From Flavobacterium daemonense (lineage in GTDB: Bacteria > Bacteroidota > Bacteroidia > Flavobacteriales > Flavobacteriaceae): a DNA stretch of 64,000 bases. Below the pieces are notes generated by a model. The model saw nothing but the letters and a program-made list of their open reading frames with translations. It was not told where the DNA came from and did not search any database. Below are positions 55,881-64,000 of this stretch, one piece after another. The stretch is taken from positions 1-64,000 of the forward strand of contig NZ_VJYD01000005.1 of the NCBI RefSeq assembly GCF_007341385.1, given 5' to 3'. The position numbers were made by a program, and so were the translations under genes. Positions within the stretch are counted from its first letter, which is position 1, and the number at the start of each line of letters is the position of its first letter.

Positions 55881-56016
55881 AATCTCGCAAAGACGCAGAG
55901 TCGCAAAGTTTGCTTTAAGTTTTCAATCTTTATAGAATTACTTTACGGTCCTTCGACTTCGCTCAGGATGACAATATTTTGAAAAAAACTTTGCGACTCT
56001 GCGTCTTTGCGAGATT
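55881..56016. repeat. Inverted-repeat element with perfect 31-bp arms
   Basis: Arms 55881-55911 and 55986-56016 (AATCTCGCAAAGACGCAGAG...) are perfect inverted copies. The interior holds CTTCGACTTCGCTCAGGATG (about 55952-55971), a repeat also found near 39138. Nested structure fills most of the gap before the ada-like gene. Confidence 0.8.
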
Positions 56017-56135
56017 AAAAACATGCGATCTTTGCGCAAATCCTAGCGCACTTTGCGGTTAAAAAAAACACAGCAAGTTTCGGATTTTATGCCATCAAAA
56101 ACCAATCGATCTTTGCCTTATAAAATGGAAGAAAA

Positions 56136-56978
56136 ATGAACACACAAGAAACCATTAATTATAATCGTATTGCTGAAGCTATCGATTATATCAAAGCAAA
56201 TTTTAAAGATCAACCCAATCTTGACGAGGTTGCGGAGAAAGTGCATTTGAGTCCGTTTCATTTTCAGAGGCTTTTTAGCGATTGGGCAGGCACAAGTCCG
56301 AAGAAATTTTTGCAATATACAAGTATTGAACACGCGAAGAAACTCCTCAAAGAAAATCAGGCAACGATTTCAGAAACGGCTTTCGAAACGGGACTTTCGG
56401 GCACCAGCCGACTTCACGATTTATTTGTTAATATCGAAGGAATGACACCGGCAGAATATAAAAACGGCGGAAAAAATCTTGAAATTAATTACAGTTTTGC
56501 CGAAAGTCCGTTTGGTAATATAATTGTCGCATCAACTCAAAAAGGCGTTTGTTTTATGGCTTTCGCCGAGGAAGAAGAAATTGGATTTCAGGATTTGAAA
56601 CATAAATTCCCAAACGCTCAATTTTCTAAAAAATTAGATTTGGCGCAACAAAATGCACTTTTTATTTTCCAAAATGACTGGAGCAAATTATCGGAAATTA
56701 AACTCCACTTAAAAGGCACCGATTTTCAATTAAAAGTCTGGGAAACTCTTTTAAAAATTCCAATGGGGCAACTTTCTACTTATGGCGACATTGCACAAAA
56801 AATCGAAAAGCCAAATGCCTCACGAGCTGTTGGTACAGCTATTGGTAGTAATCCAGTTGCGTTTTTAATTCCGTGTCATCGCGTTATTCAGTCAACCGGA
56901 ATCTTTGGTGGCTACATGTGGGGAAATACGAGAAAAACCGCAATAATTGGCTGGGAAGGCGCGCAGGTAAATCTATAA
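56136..56978 (+). CDS. AraC-type regulator fused to O6-alkylguanine transferase (Ada-like)
   Basis: A 280-residue protein. Residues 1-110 are an AraC-type double HTH (DEVAEKVHLSPFHFQRLF, ISETAFETGLSG). Residues 115-280 are an OGT domain with the acceptor Cys in IPCHRVI and downstream GGYMWG. The N-terminal zinc methyl-phosphotriester domain of E. coli Ada is missing, but an Ada-like zinc domain is encoded separately at 58124. Repairs O6-methylguanine and probably regulates repair genes. Confidence 0.93.
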   Translation: MNTQETINYNRIAEAIDYIKANFKDQPNLDEVAEKVHLSPFHFQRLFSDWAGTSPKKFLQYTSIEHAKKLLKENQATISETAFETGLSGTSRLHDLFVNIEGMTPAEYKNGGKNLEINYSFAESPFGNIIVASTQKGVCFMAFAEEEEIGFQDLKHKFPNAQFSKKLDLAQQNALFIFQNDWSKLSEIKLHLKGTDFQLKVWETLLKIPMGQLSTYGDIAQKIEKPNASRAVGTAIGSNPVAFLIPCHRVIQSTGIFGGYMWGNTRKTAIIGWEGAQVNL

Positions 56979-57019
56979 GTTTTTCTGCCACGACTCGAGC
57001 GATAGCGAGCAGGCGAAGC

Positions 57020-57113
57020 AATTCACGAATTATTTTTTAAATACTTCATCTAATATTATTCGAATTAATTCGAATAAATAATCGCATAGATTTTAAAAAA
57101 TAATTCGTGAATT
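57020..57113. repeat. Inverted repeat AATTCACGAATTATTTTTTA type
   Basis: Arms 57020-57041 and 57092-57113 are perfect inverted copies; the interior contains the palindrome ATTCGAATTAATTCGAAT (57058-57075). Confidence 0.75.
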
Positions 57114-57146
57114 CGTGGCGAAAAAAAAACTCAATCTAAAATTATT

Positions 57147-57860
57147 ATGCAAAATATACAACAAAAAATTGCTTCTCAAAATTGGGAAAGCATTACCGAA
57201 TCTATGCACGAAAATGGCTTTGCAATAATTCCAAATTTACTAAATAACGAACATTGCGAAGATTTAAAATTCGATTATGACAATCCGCATTTATACAGAA
57301 AAACAGTTGTCATGGAACGTTATCGTTTTGGCTTGGGCGAATACAAATATTTCAATTATCCACTTCCTGATTTGATTCAAGAAATCCGAACTTCGATTTA
57401 TCCAAAATTGGCTCCAATTGCAAATTCATGGATGAAGGTTTTAAATATCAATACTATTTTCCCTGAAAAACATCAAGATTTATTAAAACAATGCCACGAA
57501 AATAACCAACTCAAAGCAACGGTTTTAATTTTGAAATATGGCAAAAGCGGTTTCAATACTTTGCACCAAGATTTATACGGCGATGTCTATTTTCCAATTC
57601 AAATTGTGCTTTTCTTGAGCGAACCAGAAGAAGATTTTACTGGAGGCGAATTTGTATTGACGCAACAAACACCAAGAGCACAATCAAAAGCAATTGTATT
57701 GAAACCTAAAAAGGGAGATGTTCTAATTTTTACAACTAATTTCAGGCCTTTAAAAGGTACGAAAGGATATTATCGCGTGAATATGAAACATGGGGTAAGC
57801 GAGATTCATTCGGGTGAGCGATGTACATTGGGAATTATATTTCATGATGCACTGACCTAG
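57147..57860 (+). CDS. 2OG-Fe(II) oxygenase
   Basis: A 237-residue dioxygenase of the prolyl-4-hydroxylase/PKHD type: metal ligands His-x-Asp in LHQDLYGD and His in MKHGVSEI, with Arg in ERCTLGI for 2-oxoglutarate. Core strand PIQIVLFLSEPEEDFTGGEF. Its position between two alkylation-repair genes suggests oxidative demethylation or a linked role (inference). Differs in sequence from AlkB encoded downstream. Confidence 0.88.
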   Translation: MQNIQQKIASQNWESITESMHENGFAIIPNLLNNEHCEDLKFDYDNPHLYRKTVVMERYRFGLGEYKYFNYPLPDLIQEIRTSIYPKLAPIANSWMKVLNINTIFPEKHQDLLKQCHENNQLKATVLILKYGKSGFNTLHQDLYGDVYFPIQIVLFLSEPEEDFTGGEFVLTQQTPRAQSKAIVLKPKKGDVLIFTTNFRPLKGTKGYYRVNMKHGVSEIHSGERCTLGIIFHDALT

Positions 57861-57863
57861 TTT

Positions 57864-58060
57864 AATCTCGCAAAGTCGCGAAGGCGCAAAGTCTTTTTCT
57901 CATTTTATGTCATTTCGCCGAAGGAGAAATCTCCACAAGTAACTCCGCAACGAGAATCTAATCTTTGTCGAGCTCCTCGCGAAGATTTCTCCTTCGTCGA
58001 AATGACAAACTGCATGGGAACTTTGTCAAAAAAACTTTGCGCCTTCGCGACTTTGCGAGA
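57864..58060. repeat. Nested double inverted repeat
   Basis: Outer arms 57864-57892 and 58034-58060 (AATCTCGCAAAGTCGCGAAG type, related to the element at 55881) enclose an inner pair 57909-57932 and 57983-58006 (GTCATTTCGCCGAAGGAGAA type, as at 36278). One repeat family appears to have landed in another. Confidence 0.8.
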
Positions 58061-58074
58061 GATTCACCCATATG

Positions 58075-58100
58075 ATAGACGCAATGAATTGCGTCTCTAC
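58075..58100. repeat. Short palindrome ATAGACGCAA/TTGCGTCTCTAC
   Basis: Third relative of the short palindrome at 23721-23746, just before the Ada-like gene. Confidence 0.65.
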
Positions 58101-58123
58101 AATAAAAAACATCTAATAAATAA

Positions 58124-58369
58124 ATGACAAAACATCATGAAATATCCGATTCAGATCTTCGTATTAAAATTAAAAATGCAGAAATTTGCTTTGGTGGAAA
58201 CCAAAAATTAAAAATCTACGGAACACCAAAATGTTCATCAGGAAAAAGAATGAAACGTGAAAATCGGGTTTTCTTTTTATCTGAAAATGATGCAAAACAA
58301 AACGGTTTTAGACCTTGCGGAAATTGCATGAAAACCGAATACTTAAAATGGAAAAATGGACTTATTTAA
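58124..58369 (+). CDS. Stand-alone Ada-type zinc domain, nucleophile Cys missing
   Basis: An 81-residue protein resembling the Ada N-terminal domain: IYGTPKC (31-37) aligns with IFCRPSC, and GFRPCGNC (61-68) with GFRPCKRC. By hand alignment the methyl-accepting first Cys (E. coli Cys38) is Gly33 here, leaving Cys37, 65 and 68. It therefore probably binds DNA or metal without accepting methyl groups. Overlaps alkB by 14 nt. Confidence 0.78.
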   Translation: MTKHHEISDSDLRIKIKNAEICFGGNQKLKIYGTPKCSSGKRMKRENRVFFLSENDAKQNGFRPCGNCMKTEYLKWKNGLI

Positions 58370-58964
58370 TCCTGAAACAGACGAAAATACCAATTTGCTT
58401 CCGAAAGATGGAACTGTAAATTATTACGGAAAATTATTTTCTAGAACTGAAGCCGATTTTTATCGTGATACTTTATTAAATACGATCGATTGGAAAAATG
58501 ACGAAGCAATAATTTTTGGAAAATTAATTGTAACCAAACGAAAAGTGGCTTGGTATGGCGATCAGGAATTTGAATATACCTACTCCAACACCACAAAAAA
58601 AGCGTTGCCGTGGACACCGGAATTATTAAAATTAAAAACTATAATTGAAGAAAAAACAGGAGAAACCTTCAATTCCTGTCTGCTTAATTTGTATCATTCT
58701 GGCGAAGAAGGAATGGCGTGGCACAGCGATGCCGAAAAAGATTTGAAAAAAAATGGCGCAATTGGTTCACTCAGTTTTGGTGCAGAACGCAAATTTGCTT
58801 TTAAACACAAAGAAACAAAAGAAACCGTTTCTTTAATTTTAGAACATGGAAGTTTATTGGTTATGAAAGATGAAACGCAAACGCATTGGCTTCATCGATT
58901 GCCTCCAACAAAAACAACTCAAAAACCCAGAGTAAACTTGACTTTTAGAACTATTGTTCGATAA
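58356..58964 (+). CDS. alkB: AlkB-like DNA repair dioxygenase
   Basis: A 202-residue AlkB homologue, ALKBH2/3-like: MAWHSDAEKDL (His-x-Asp), HWLHRLPP (distal His) and RVNLTFR (2OG-binding Arg). Oxidatively removes methyl groups from 1-methyladenine and 3-methylcytosine. Coupled to the Ada-like gene by overlap; converges on the YjbR gene with one base between stops. Confidence 0.94.
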   Translation: MDLFNPETDENTNLLPKDGTVNYYGKLFSRTEADFYRDTLLNTIDWKNDEAIIFGKLIVTKRKVAWYGDQEFEYTYSNTTKKALPWTPELLKLKTIIEEKTGETFNSCLLNLYHSGEEGMAWHSDAEKDLKKNGAIGSLSFGAERKFAFKHKETKETVSLILEHGSLLVMKDETQTHWLHRLPPTKTTQKPRVNLTFRTIVR

Positions 58965-58965
58965 A

Positions 58966-59289
58966 TTATTTCTTCTTTTTTGGAGCCACATTTTGGTAGG
59001 AAAGATTTAAAGCATCTTCAAACATCTCGGGTCTAACTCTTGAAAGTTCGACAATTGTCCAACCTTGTTTTCCCCATTTATTCGGAATTGGATAAAAAAT
59101 CATTTCGCTTGATGCACAAAAAACAGATTGATCGATTTCGTTTAATTTTAAAACAGCGTGATTATTTTTTTCGTCAAAAGTGGCAAATATTTTTTTGTTG
59201 ACACGAAAAGATGTTTTCTCGAAGTGTGGATCTTCGGTTGCATTTTCAAACGATAAGGCTAATTTTCTAAAAGCTTCTATTGTAACCAT
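58966..59289 (-). CDS. MmcQ/YjbR family protein
   Basis: A 107-residue protein with CyaY-like YjbR fold: LALSFENATEDPHFEKTSFRV, KIFATFDEKNNHAVLKL and WTIVELSRV. DNA-binding is proposed for the family. Lies 31 nt after the Nudix-type regulator, probably the same operon. Confidence 0.88.
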   Translation of the reverse strand: MVTIEAFRKLALSFENATEDPHFEKTSFRVNKKIFATFDEKNNHAVLKLNEIDQSVFCASSEMIFYPIPNKWGKQGWTIVELSRVRPEMFEDALNLSYQNVAPKKKK

Positions 59290-59320
59290 AGCCCCTCTTT
59301 TTAAAGTTAAATTATAAGTT

Positions 59321-60085
59321 TTACCAACCTTGATTTAATCCATTTTTCAAGACTTCATCGTATTTTTCTTTATCGAAAGAATATAAATTTGGTGCTTTGT
59401 GTGCAACGTTGCTTTTCTTTTCGTCGAGTTTTTTCAATATGCCGATATTGGTTATTTTTCTGAGAAAATTTCGTCGATCGAGTTTTTTGTCCAAGATCGT
59501 TTCATATAATTTTTGAAGTTCTGGCATTGTGAATTTCTCAGGAAGTAAATTATAGCCAATTGGCATTAAATTCAATTCGGTTCTTAAAGTGTCGAGTGCT
59601 TTCTCCAGGATTTCTTTGTGATCTAAAATAAGTTCTGGCACTTCTTTATGATCAATCCATTCAACGATTTCATTTTCGTTTGAAGGTTTTGGAATGATTT
59701 TCAAAAAATCAACCAAAGCATAATAGCCAATTGTAACAAAACGGCGCAAGAGCCATTTACCTTTTGCTTCTTCAACTTGTAAATATTCTAAAACCTTTTC
59801 ATCAAAATGCTGATCGTTTCGATTTACTTTTCCAAAAGTCGCAAATTGTCTTAAAAAAATGCCATCAACTCCAGTTCGATCGTTTAAAACAGTAACTGCC
59901 GCCGTATCGATATCTTCATCAATTGGAATAAATCCTCCGGGCAAAGACCATTTGGAATTTCGCTGTACTTTTATCAGCAAAACCTTGAGCTGATTATCAT
60001 GAAAGCCAAAAATGACACAATCAATCGACAGTCCGGGCTGATAATTTTGATTATTCTCTATAATATCTTTTAGCATTTTTGACAT
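59321..60085 (-). CDS. Nudix-derived transcriptional regulator (NrtR/AraR-like)
   Basis: A 254-residue protein: N-terminal Nudix fold (about 20-150) and C-terminal winged helix (about 165-230). The Nudix box keeps G-x5-E (GFIPIDE) but the catalytic REUxEE is replaced by TVLNDR, so hydrolysis is unlikely. Such regulators sense ADP-ribose or sugars (BtAraR of Bacteroides). The GH3/GH30 genes next door, or NAD metabolism, may be its targets (inference). Confidence 0.87.
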   Translation of the reverse strand: MSKMLKDIIENNQNYQPGLSIDCVIFGFHDNQLKVLLIKVQRNSKWSLPGGFIPIDEDIDTAAVTVLNDRTGVDGIFLRQFATFGKVNRNDQHFDEKVLEYLQVEEAKGKWLLRRFVTIGYYALVDFLKIIPKPSNENEIVEWIDHKEVPELILDHKEILEKALDTLRTELNLMPIGYNLLPEKFTMPELQKLYETILDKKLDRRNFLRKITNIGILKKLDEKKSNVAHKAPNLYSFDKEKYDEVLKNGLNQGW

Positions 60086-60324
60086 TTGATCGCGCCTTTT
60101 TCTTTATTAAATAACCCTGCAATTTACTTTATTTTTATAAAAACAAAGTAATTTAGAGATTATAATGACAAAATCGGCTATTGTTAAATAAGTGTGGCTA
60201 TCACAATTTTAACTTAAAATTAAAATCAAATATAAAAAAAATAAGTACATTGCGTCATAATAACACATTTAAATAAATTTGTTATTATTTTAAATAAAAA
60301 GTAAGAAATTTACGATGCAAACTA

Positions 60325-60332
60325 TATATTTG
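60325..60332 (+). promoter_or_regulatory. -7 element before the 60370 gene
   Basis: TATATTTG, about 38 nt before the ATG; no clear -33. Confidence 0.4.
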
Positions 60333-60369
60333 CATCTTCCTATTTAGTCAGAAAATCAATGTGAGCGAT

Positions 60370-60627
60370 ATGAGTACTAATCCATTAAAAGAAATAAATA
60401 AAAAAATAAGAACCAAAATCTGGACTTCTTTCGGGTTTGTTTCGAAAACTTATTTATTAGAAGAATCAATAAAATACAGCCAACAGCAAGAAAAAATTTT
60501 CAACGAAATGATTGTTGAAACTGAGGCGAAAGACAAAAAAGCAAAACGCGAAGCTTTTGACAAAGCATTATATGCGTCGTATAAAGGAATTGGCGCTATG
60601 GATTTTATAAATACTGTTTTGAAATAA
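60370..60627 (+). CDS. Small protein of unknown function
   Basis: An 85-residue soluble, charged, mostly helical protein (residues about 30-70 are rich in Glu and Lys). No recognised family. ATG 60370 is used; a GTG at 60361 is also possible. Its last 13 codons form one arm of a long inverted repeat (60588-60662). Confidence 0.65.
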   Translation: MSTNPLKEINKKIRTKIWTSFGFVSKTYLLEESIKYSQQQEKIFNEMIVETEAKDKKAKREAFDKALYASYKGIGAMDFINTVLK

Positions 60628-60662
60628 TTTCAAAACCCTTTATAAAATCCATAACGCCAATT
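60588..60662 (+). terminator. Long hairpin spanning gene end and 3' UTR
   Basis: Left arm 60588-60625 (AATTGGCGCTATGGATTTTA onward) pairs with 60627-60662 (ending TAAAATCCATAACGCCAATT), with one bulge and one mismatch near the outer end. TTTTT follows on the right. It can terminate transcription, but its length and coverage of coding sequence are unusual. Confidence 0.7.
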
Positions 60663-60678
60663 TTTAAATAGACTTTTA

Positions 60679-62907
60679 CTATTCTACTAATTCAAAGTCT
60701 GCTCTAAGTTTTATATCTGCTGACGAAGCTCCAATCATTACTTCAAAATCACCAGGTTCTGCGCCCCATTCTAATTTATTATTATAGAATGAAAGTTTCT
60801 CTTTATCAATTGTAAACTCAATTGTTTTATATTCGCCTGCATTTAATTTCACCTTTTGAAAATCTCTTAATTCTAAAACTGGACGAACTACAGAACCAAA
60901 TTTATCTTTCAAATACAACTGAACAACTTCTTCTCCAGCAACTTTTCCAACATTTGATAATTGGAAAGAAACCTTAATTGTTTCGTTGCTTTTGATTTTT
61001 GTTGAAGACAATTTCAAACCTGAATAATCAAATTTTGTATAGCTCAAACCATATCCGAATGGGAATTTAGGTGAGTTTTTCAAATCAATATATGCCGAAA
61101 CATAATTTTTTGAGTCTTCATCTTTAGCTGGTCTTCCCGTACTGAAATGATTGTAGTAAATTGGAATTTGACCAACTTCTCTTGGGAAAGTCATAGGCAA
61201 TTTTCCAGACGGATTATAATCTCCAAATAAAACATTAGCGATTGCATTTCCAGCCTCAGTTCCTAACCACCAAGTGTAAACAATTGCTGGAACGTTATCT
61301 GCAGTCCAGTTAAAAATAAGTGGACGCCCAGCATTTACTAAAACCACAACCGGTTTTCCAGTTGCCTGAATCGCTTTTACTAAATCTTCTTGAACACCTG
61401 GCAAACCAAGATTACTACGGCTTTTTGCTTCACCGCTCATATCGCGTCTTTCACCAATACTCAAAATAACAACATCCGCTTGTTTTGCAGTTGCTACCGC
61501 TTCGGCAAAACCATCTTTATTGTCTCCGTCAACATCACAACCTTTTGCGTAAAGCAATTTGGTATTTTTACCTACTTTATTCTGCAAACCATCCCATTGT
61601 GAAACTACCCATTTATCATAATCCACATCTGGCAATTCAACCGACCAAAATCCCATATTGGCTTTGTATTCTTTCACCATTGGACCAATGAAAGCAATCG
61701 TTTTTAAGTTTTTAGAAAGTGGCAACGTTTGGTTTTCATTCTTTAATAAAACAATACTTTTTTGTGCCACTTCAAGAGCAGCTTTTCTGTTTTCAGGATT
61801 AGCCAAAACTTTCTCAGCTCTCTTTTCATCTGAATATCTGTATGGGTCGTCAAATAATCCTAATTCAAATTTTTTGCGTAAAATACGTTTTACAGCATCA
61901 TCGATCAAATCAACAGAAACTCTACCTTCTTTTACTAATTCTGCTAAATTTTTACGGTAAGCGTTACTTTCCATATCCATATCACTTCCAGCAGTAATCG
62001 CCGAATAAGCAGCTTCTTTAAGATTTTTTGAGTAACCGTGCGCTACCATTTCGCCAATTGAACCCCAGTCTGAAACTACGAAACCTTGAAAATTCCATTT
62101 TCCTTTTAAAATATCACGCTGTAAATGTGCATTTCCTGTTGCTGGAATTCCGTTTAAGTCATTAAATGAATTCATAAATGTTGCCGCACCAGCATCTAAA
62201 GCCGATTTGAACGGAGGCAAATACGTTTCAAGCAACATTCTTTCGCTCATATCAACTGAGTTATAATCTCTTCCGCCAACACCTGCGCCATAAGCAGCAA
62301 AGTGTTTTACGCAAGCCATAACAGAGTTTAAATCTCCAAGTTTATTTCCTTGAAAACCTTTTACACGTGCGTAAGCGATTTTAGAACCTAAGTAAGTATC
62401 TTCTCCAGCACCTTCCATTACTCTTCCCCATCTTGGATCGCGACCAATATCAACCATTGGCGCAAATGTCCAGTGAATTCCGCTTGCTGCCGCTTCTGTC
62501 GCTGCAACTCTTGCCGCCAACTCAATTGCTGCTAAATCCCAGCTCGCTGCTTCGGCTAACGGAATTGGGAATGTTGTTTTATAACCGTGAATAACATCCT
62601 GACCAAACAGCAACGGAATTTTTAAACGAGACTGCATTGCCAATTCCTGATATTGTCTGGTATATTTTGTTCCAATAATATTCAGCATCGAACCAATCAA
62701 ACCTTGTTTGATTTCTGCTTGTTTGTTTGGGTTGATGGTGATAGGCCCTGTTGCCTGATTATCACCAGTATATTGGTTAAGCTGACCTATTTTTTCTTCA
62801 ATAGTCATTTTCTTCAACAGATCATTCACTTTCTGATCTATTGTTTCTTGTTGAGCAGCCGCAAAAAACGAAACCATCAACAAGGCAAATGTGGTTAATT
62901 TCTTCAT
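60679..62907 (-). CDS. GH3 family beta-glucosidase
   Basis: A 742-residue exported enzyme (signal MKKLTTFALLMVSFFAAA). GH3 N-terminal domain with nucleophile Asp in GFVVSDWGSI, and KHFAAYG; GH3 C-terminal domain; fibronectin III-like tail from about 650. BglX-like. Cleaves terminal beta-glucose from glucan oligosaccharides, periplasmic. Starts 14 nt after the GH30 stop: same operon. Confidence 0.95.
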   Translation of the reverse strand: MKKLTTFALLMVSFFAAAQQETIDQKVNDLLKKMTIEEKIGQLNQYTGDNQATGPITINPNKQAEIKQGLIGSMLNIIGTKYTRQYQELAMQSRLKIPLLFGQDVIHGYKTTFPIPLAEAASWDLAAIELAARVAATEAAASGIHWTFAPMVDIGRDPRWGRVMEGAGEDTYLGSKIAYARVKGFQGNKLGDLNSVMACVKHFAAYGAGVGGRDYNSVDMSERMLLETYLPPFKSALDAGAATFMNSFNDLNGIPATGNAHLQRDILKGKWNFQGFVVSDWGSIGEMVAHGYSKNLKEAAYSAITAGSDMDMESNAYRKNLAELVKEGRVSVDLIDDAVKRILRKKFELGLFDDPYRYSDEKRAEKVLANPENRKAALEVAQKSIVLLKNENQTLPLSKNLKTIAFIGPMVKEYKANMGFWSVELPDVDYDKWVVSQWDGLQNKVGKNTKLLYAKGCDVDGDNKDGFAEAVATAKQADVVILSIGERRDMSGEAKSRSNLGLPGVQEDLVKAIQATGKPVVVLVNAGRPLIFNWTADNVPAIVYTWWLGTEAGNAIANVLFGDYNPSGKLPMTFPREVGQIPIYYNHFSTGRPAKDEDSKNYVSAYIDLKNSPKFPFGYGLSYTKFDYSGLKLSSTKIKSNETIKVSFQLSNVGKVAGEEVVQLYLKDKFGSVVRPVLELRDFQKVKLNAGEYKTIEFTIDKEKLSFYNNKLEWGAEPGDFEVMIGASSADIKLRADFELVE

Positions 62908-62921
62908 GAATTTAATTTTGA

Positions 62922-64000
62922 TTACCAAACGTAAGTTGCTACTGCACCAGCGTTTAAAGTAGTTGAAATTTGTTTTTGATTGTATTTGATATTGAATGTT
63001 TCTGCAGCAGTTCCATCATTTTCAACAATTACAACAATTTGTCCTGATGGCGTTTTGAAAGCTACATTATGTAAATTTCCAGCAATATTACTGCCGATTC
63101 TTACTGAACCTTCTGGAACAAATTTTGAAGCGTGGCCAATAATATAATACCCAACTTCTCTTTTAATATTCTGATTTTGGTCAATCATTAAAGCACCTTT
63201 ACAAGTAGAACATCCGCCTGGCGTAAATGGTTTGTAATTTTCATCATTTGCCAATCCCCATGAAAGTGCGTTTTTGCTCCAATTTCTCATTGAACCAATT
63301 ACCACATTTTTTACACTCCATTTCAAATCATTTTCAAAACTGCTTTTTGAACCTGTATATTGTTCTGTAAAGTATAAATCTTTGTTTGGAAATGCATCGT
63401 GAACTTTAGTCAAAGCACTGATATCCCCTTCATATAAGTGAAATGCAGAACCCGTCACAAACGGATTTGCTTTTGCGTCTTTTAAAATAGTCAAAGGATA
63501 TTCTGGCTTATTGCAGTTATGATCGTAAACAATAATTTTAGTTTTGATTCCTGCTGCTTTGAATGCTGGTCCTAAATTATTTCCAACAAAATCTGCCTCC
63601 TGTTCTGCCAGCATCAGCAAACTTGGATTGTTCCCTGGATGCAAAGGCTCGTTTTGAGGCGTGATAGCATCAATAACAATTCCTTGTGCTTTCATTGCTA
63701 GAATATATTTTACAAAATATTCAGCATACACCTGGTAATATTTTGGTTGCAAACTTCCACCTTTTGTATTTCCATTATCTTTCATCCAAACTGGAGGCGA
63801 CCATGGAGAACCCATAATTTTTATTTTCGGATTTATTGCTAAAATCTCTTTTAAAACTGGAACTACGTCTTTCAAGTCTGGTCCAAGATTGAAGTGTTCT
63901 AATTTCAAATCTGTTTGGCCTTCTGGCATATCATCATACGAAAAAACTGTTTCATTCAAATCAGAAGCACCAATACTGATTCTTAAATAACTTAGACCAA
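62922..64000 (-). CDS. GH30 family glycoside hydrolase, 5' end outside window
   Basis: The reading frame is open to the window edge (GLSYLRISIGASDLNETVFS encoded at 63950 onward), so the N-terminus is missing. SPWSPPVWMKD, the acid/base Glu in TPQNEP and the nucleophile Glu in YFTEQYTG are present; the C-terminus is the beta domain. GH30 enzymes of this type hydrolyse beta-1,6-glucan or glucosylceramide-like bonds. With the GH3 gene it suggests a beta-glucan utilisation locus continuing beyond 64,000. Confidence 0.92.
   Translation of the reverse strand, partial: GLSYLRISIGASDLNETVFSYDDMPEGQTDLKLEHFNLGPDLKDVVPVLKEILAINPKIKIMGSPWSPPVWMKDNGNTKGGSLQPKYYQVYAEYFVKYILAMKAQGIVIDAITPQNEPLHPGNNPSLLMLAEQEADFVGNNLGPAFKAAGIKTKIIVYDHNCNKPEYPLTILKDAKANPFVTGSAFHLYEGDISALTKVHDAFPNKDLYFTEQYTGSKSSFENDLKWSVKNVVIGSMRNWSKNALSWGLANDENYKPFTPGGCSTCKGALMIDQNQNIKREVGYYIIGHASKFVPEGSVRIGSNIAGNLHNVAFKTPSGQIVVIVENDGTAAETFNIKYNQKQISTTLNAGAVATYVW

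Overview
The window looks like a chromosomal stretch of a Flavobacterium close to F. johnsoniae. This rests on AT-rich DNA, the Bacteroidota promoter signature (TTTG, about 19-20 nt, TAnnTTTG) in front of many genes, Flavobacteriia-type families (DUF2723, DUF3127, DUF4301, DUF3857, bacterial GGGP synthase, GxxExxY protein) and short palindromic repeats between genes. I see no insertion sequence, prophage, CRISPR array or rRNA operon.

Layout. 1-310: two tandem tRNA-Gln genes (minus), each with its own promoter. 0.5-6.1 kb: DUF2723 membrane protein, polysaccharide deacetylase, a thioredoxin-fold protein without cysteines, a membrane phosphoesterase. 6.3-9.4 kb: an OmpR-type two-component system flanked by three paralogous small secreted Lys/Ala-rich proteins; two of their promoters carry a perfect tandem 11-bp direct repeat at the same distance from the -7 element. 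9.6-18.6 kb: polA, a LacI-type regulator, two exported ferritin-like proteins, then rplM-rpsI and rpsB-tsf. 18.8-23.2 kb: M3 peptidase, queuosine-precursor transporter, a lipoprotein and tag.

23.3-30.9 kb: a TPP riboswitch followed by thiS-thiC-tenI-like-thiD-thiE-thiG-thiH-thiF, with a GxxExxY gene flanked by short repeats lodged between thiG and thiH. 31-40.1 kb: a catalytic and a degenerate DUF3857/transglutaminase pair, MOSC protein, aat, DUF3127, flavin reductase, histidine kinase, HIT protein, greA. 40.3-47.6 kb: a Rieske-like lipoprotein, a TonB-dependent receptor behind a second TPP riboswitch (predicted thiamine uptake), and a minus-strand run GGGP synthase-pnuC-NadR/DUF4301 fusion-arfB-membrane protein.

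47.6-49.0 kb: a Crp/Fnr regulator next to a membrane protein/truncated globin pair whose promoter has a perfect CRP-type palindrome. 49.1-55.9 kb: phosphopantetheinyl transferase, ahcY, patatin/beta-barrel protein, SMR transporter, a Fic protein with a palindrome between its -7 element and start codon, and an acetyltransferase. 56.1-60.1 kb: an alkylation-repair group (AraC-OGT fusion, 2OG oxygenase, Ada-like zinc domain without its nucleophile, AlkB) separated by nested inverted repeats, then a YjbR protein and a Nudix-derived regulator. 60.4-64.0 kb: a small unknown gene ending inside a long hairpin, then GH3 and GH30 glycoside hydrolases, the latter cut by the window edge.

Biological themes are thiamine synthesis plus uptake under two TPP riboswitches, envelope stress signalling with small secreted basic proteins, a redox or NO response unit, alkylation repair and beta-glucan breakdown. 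All functions are read from sequence motifs by eye; no database search was run.
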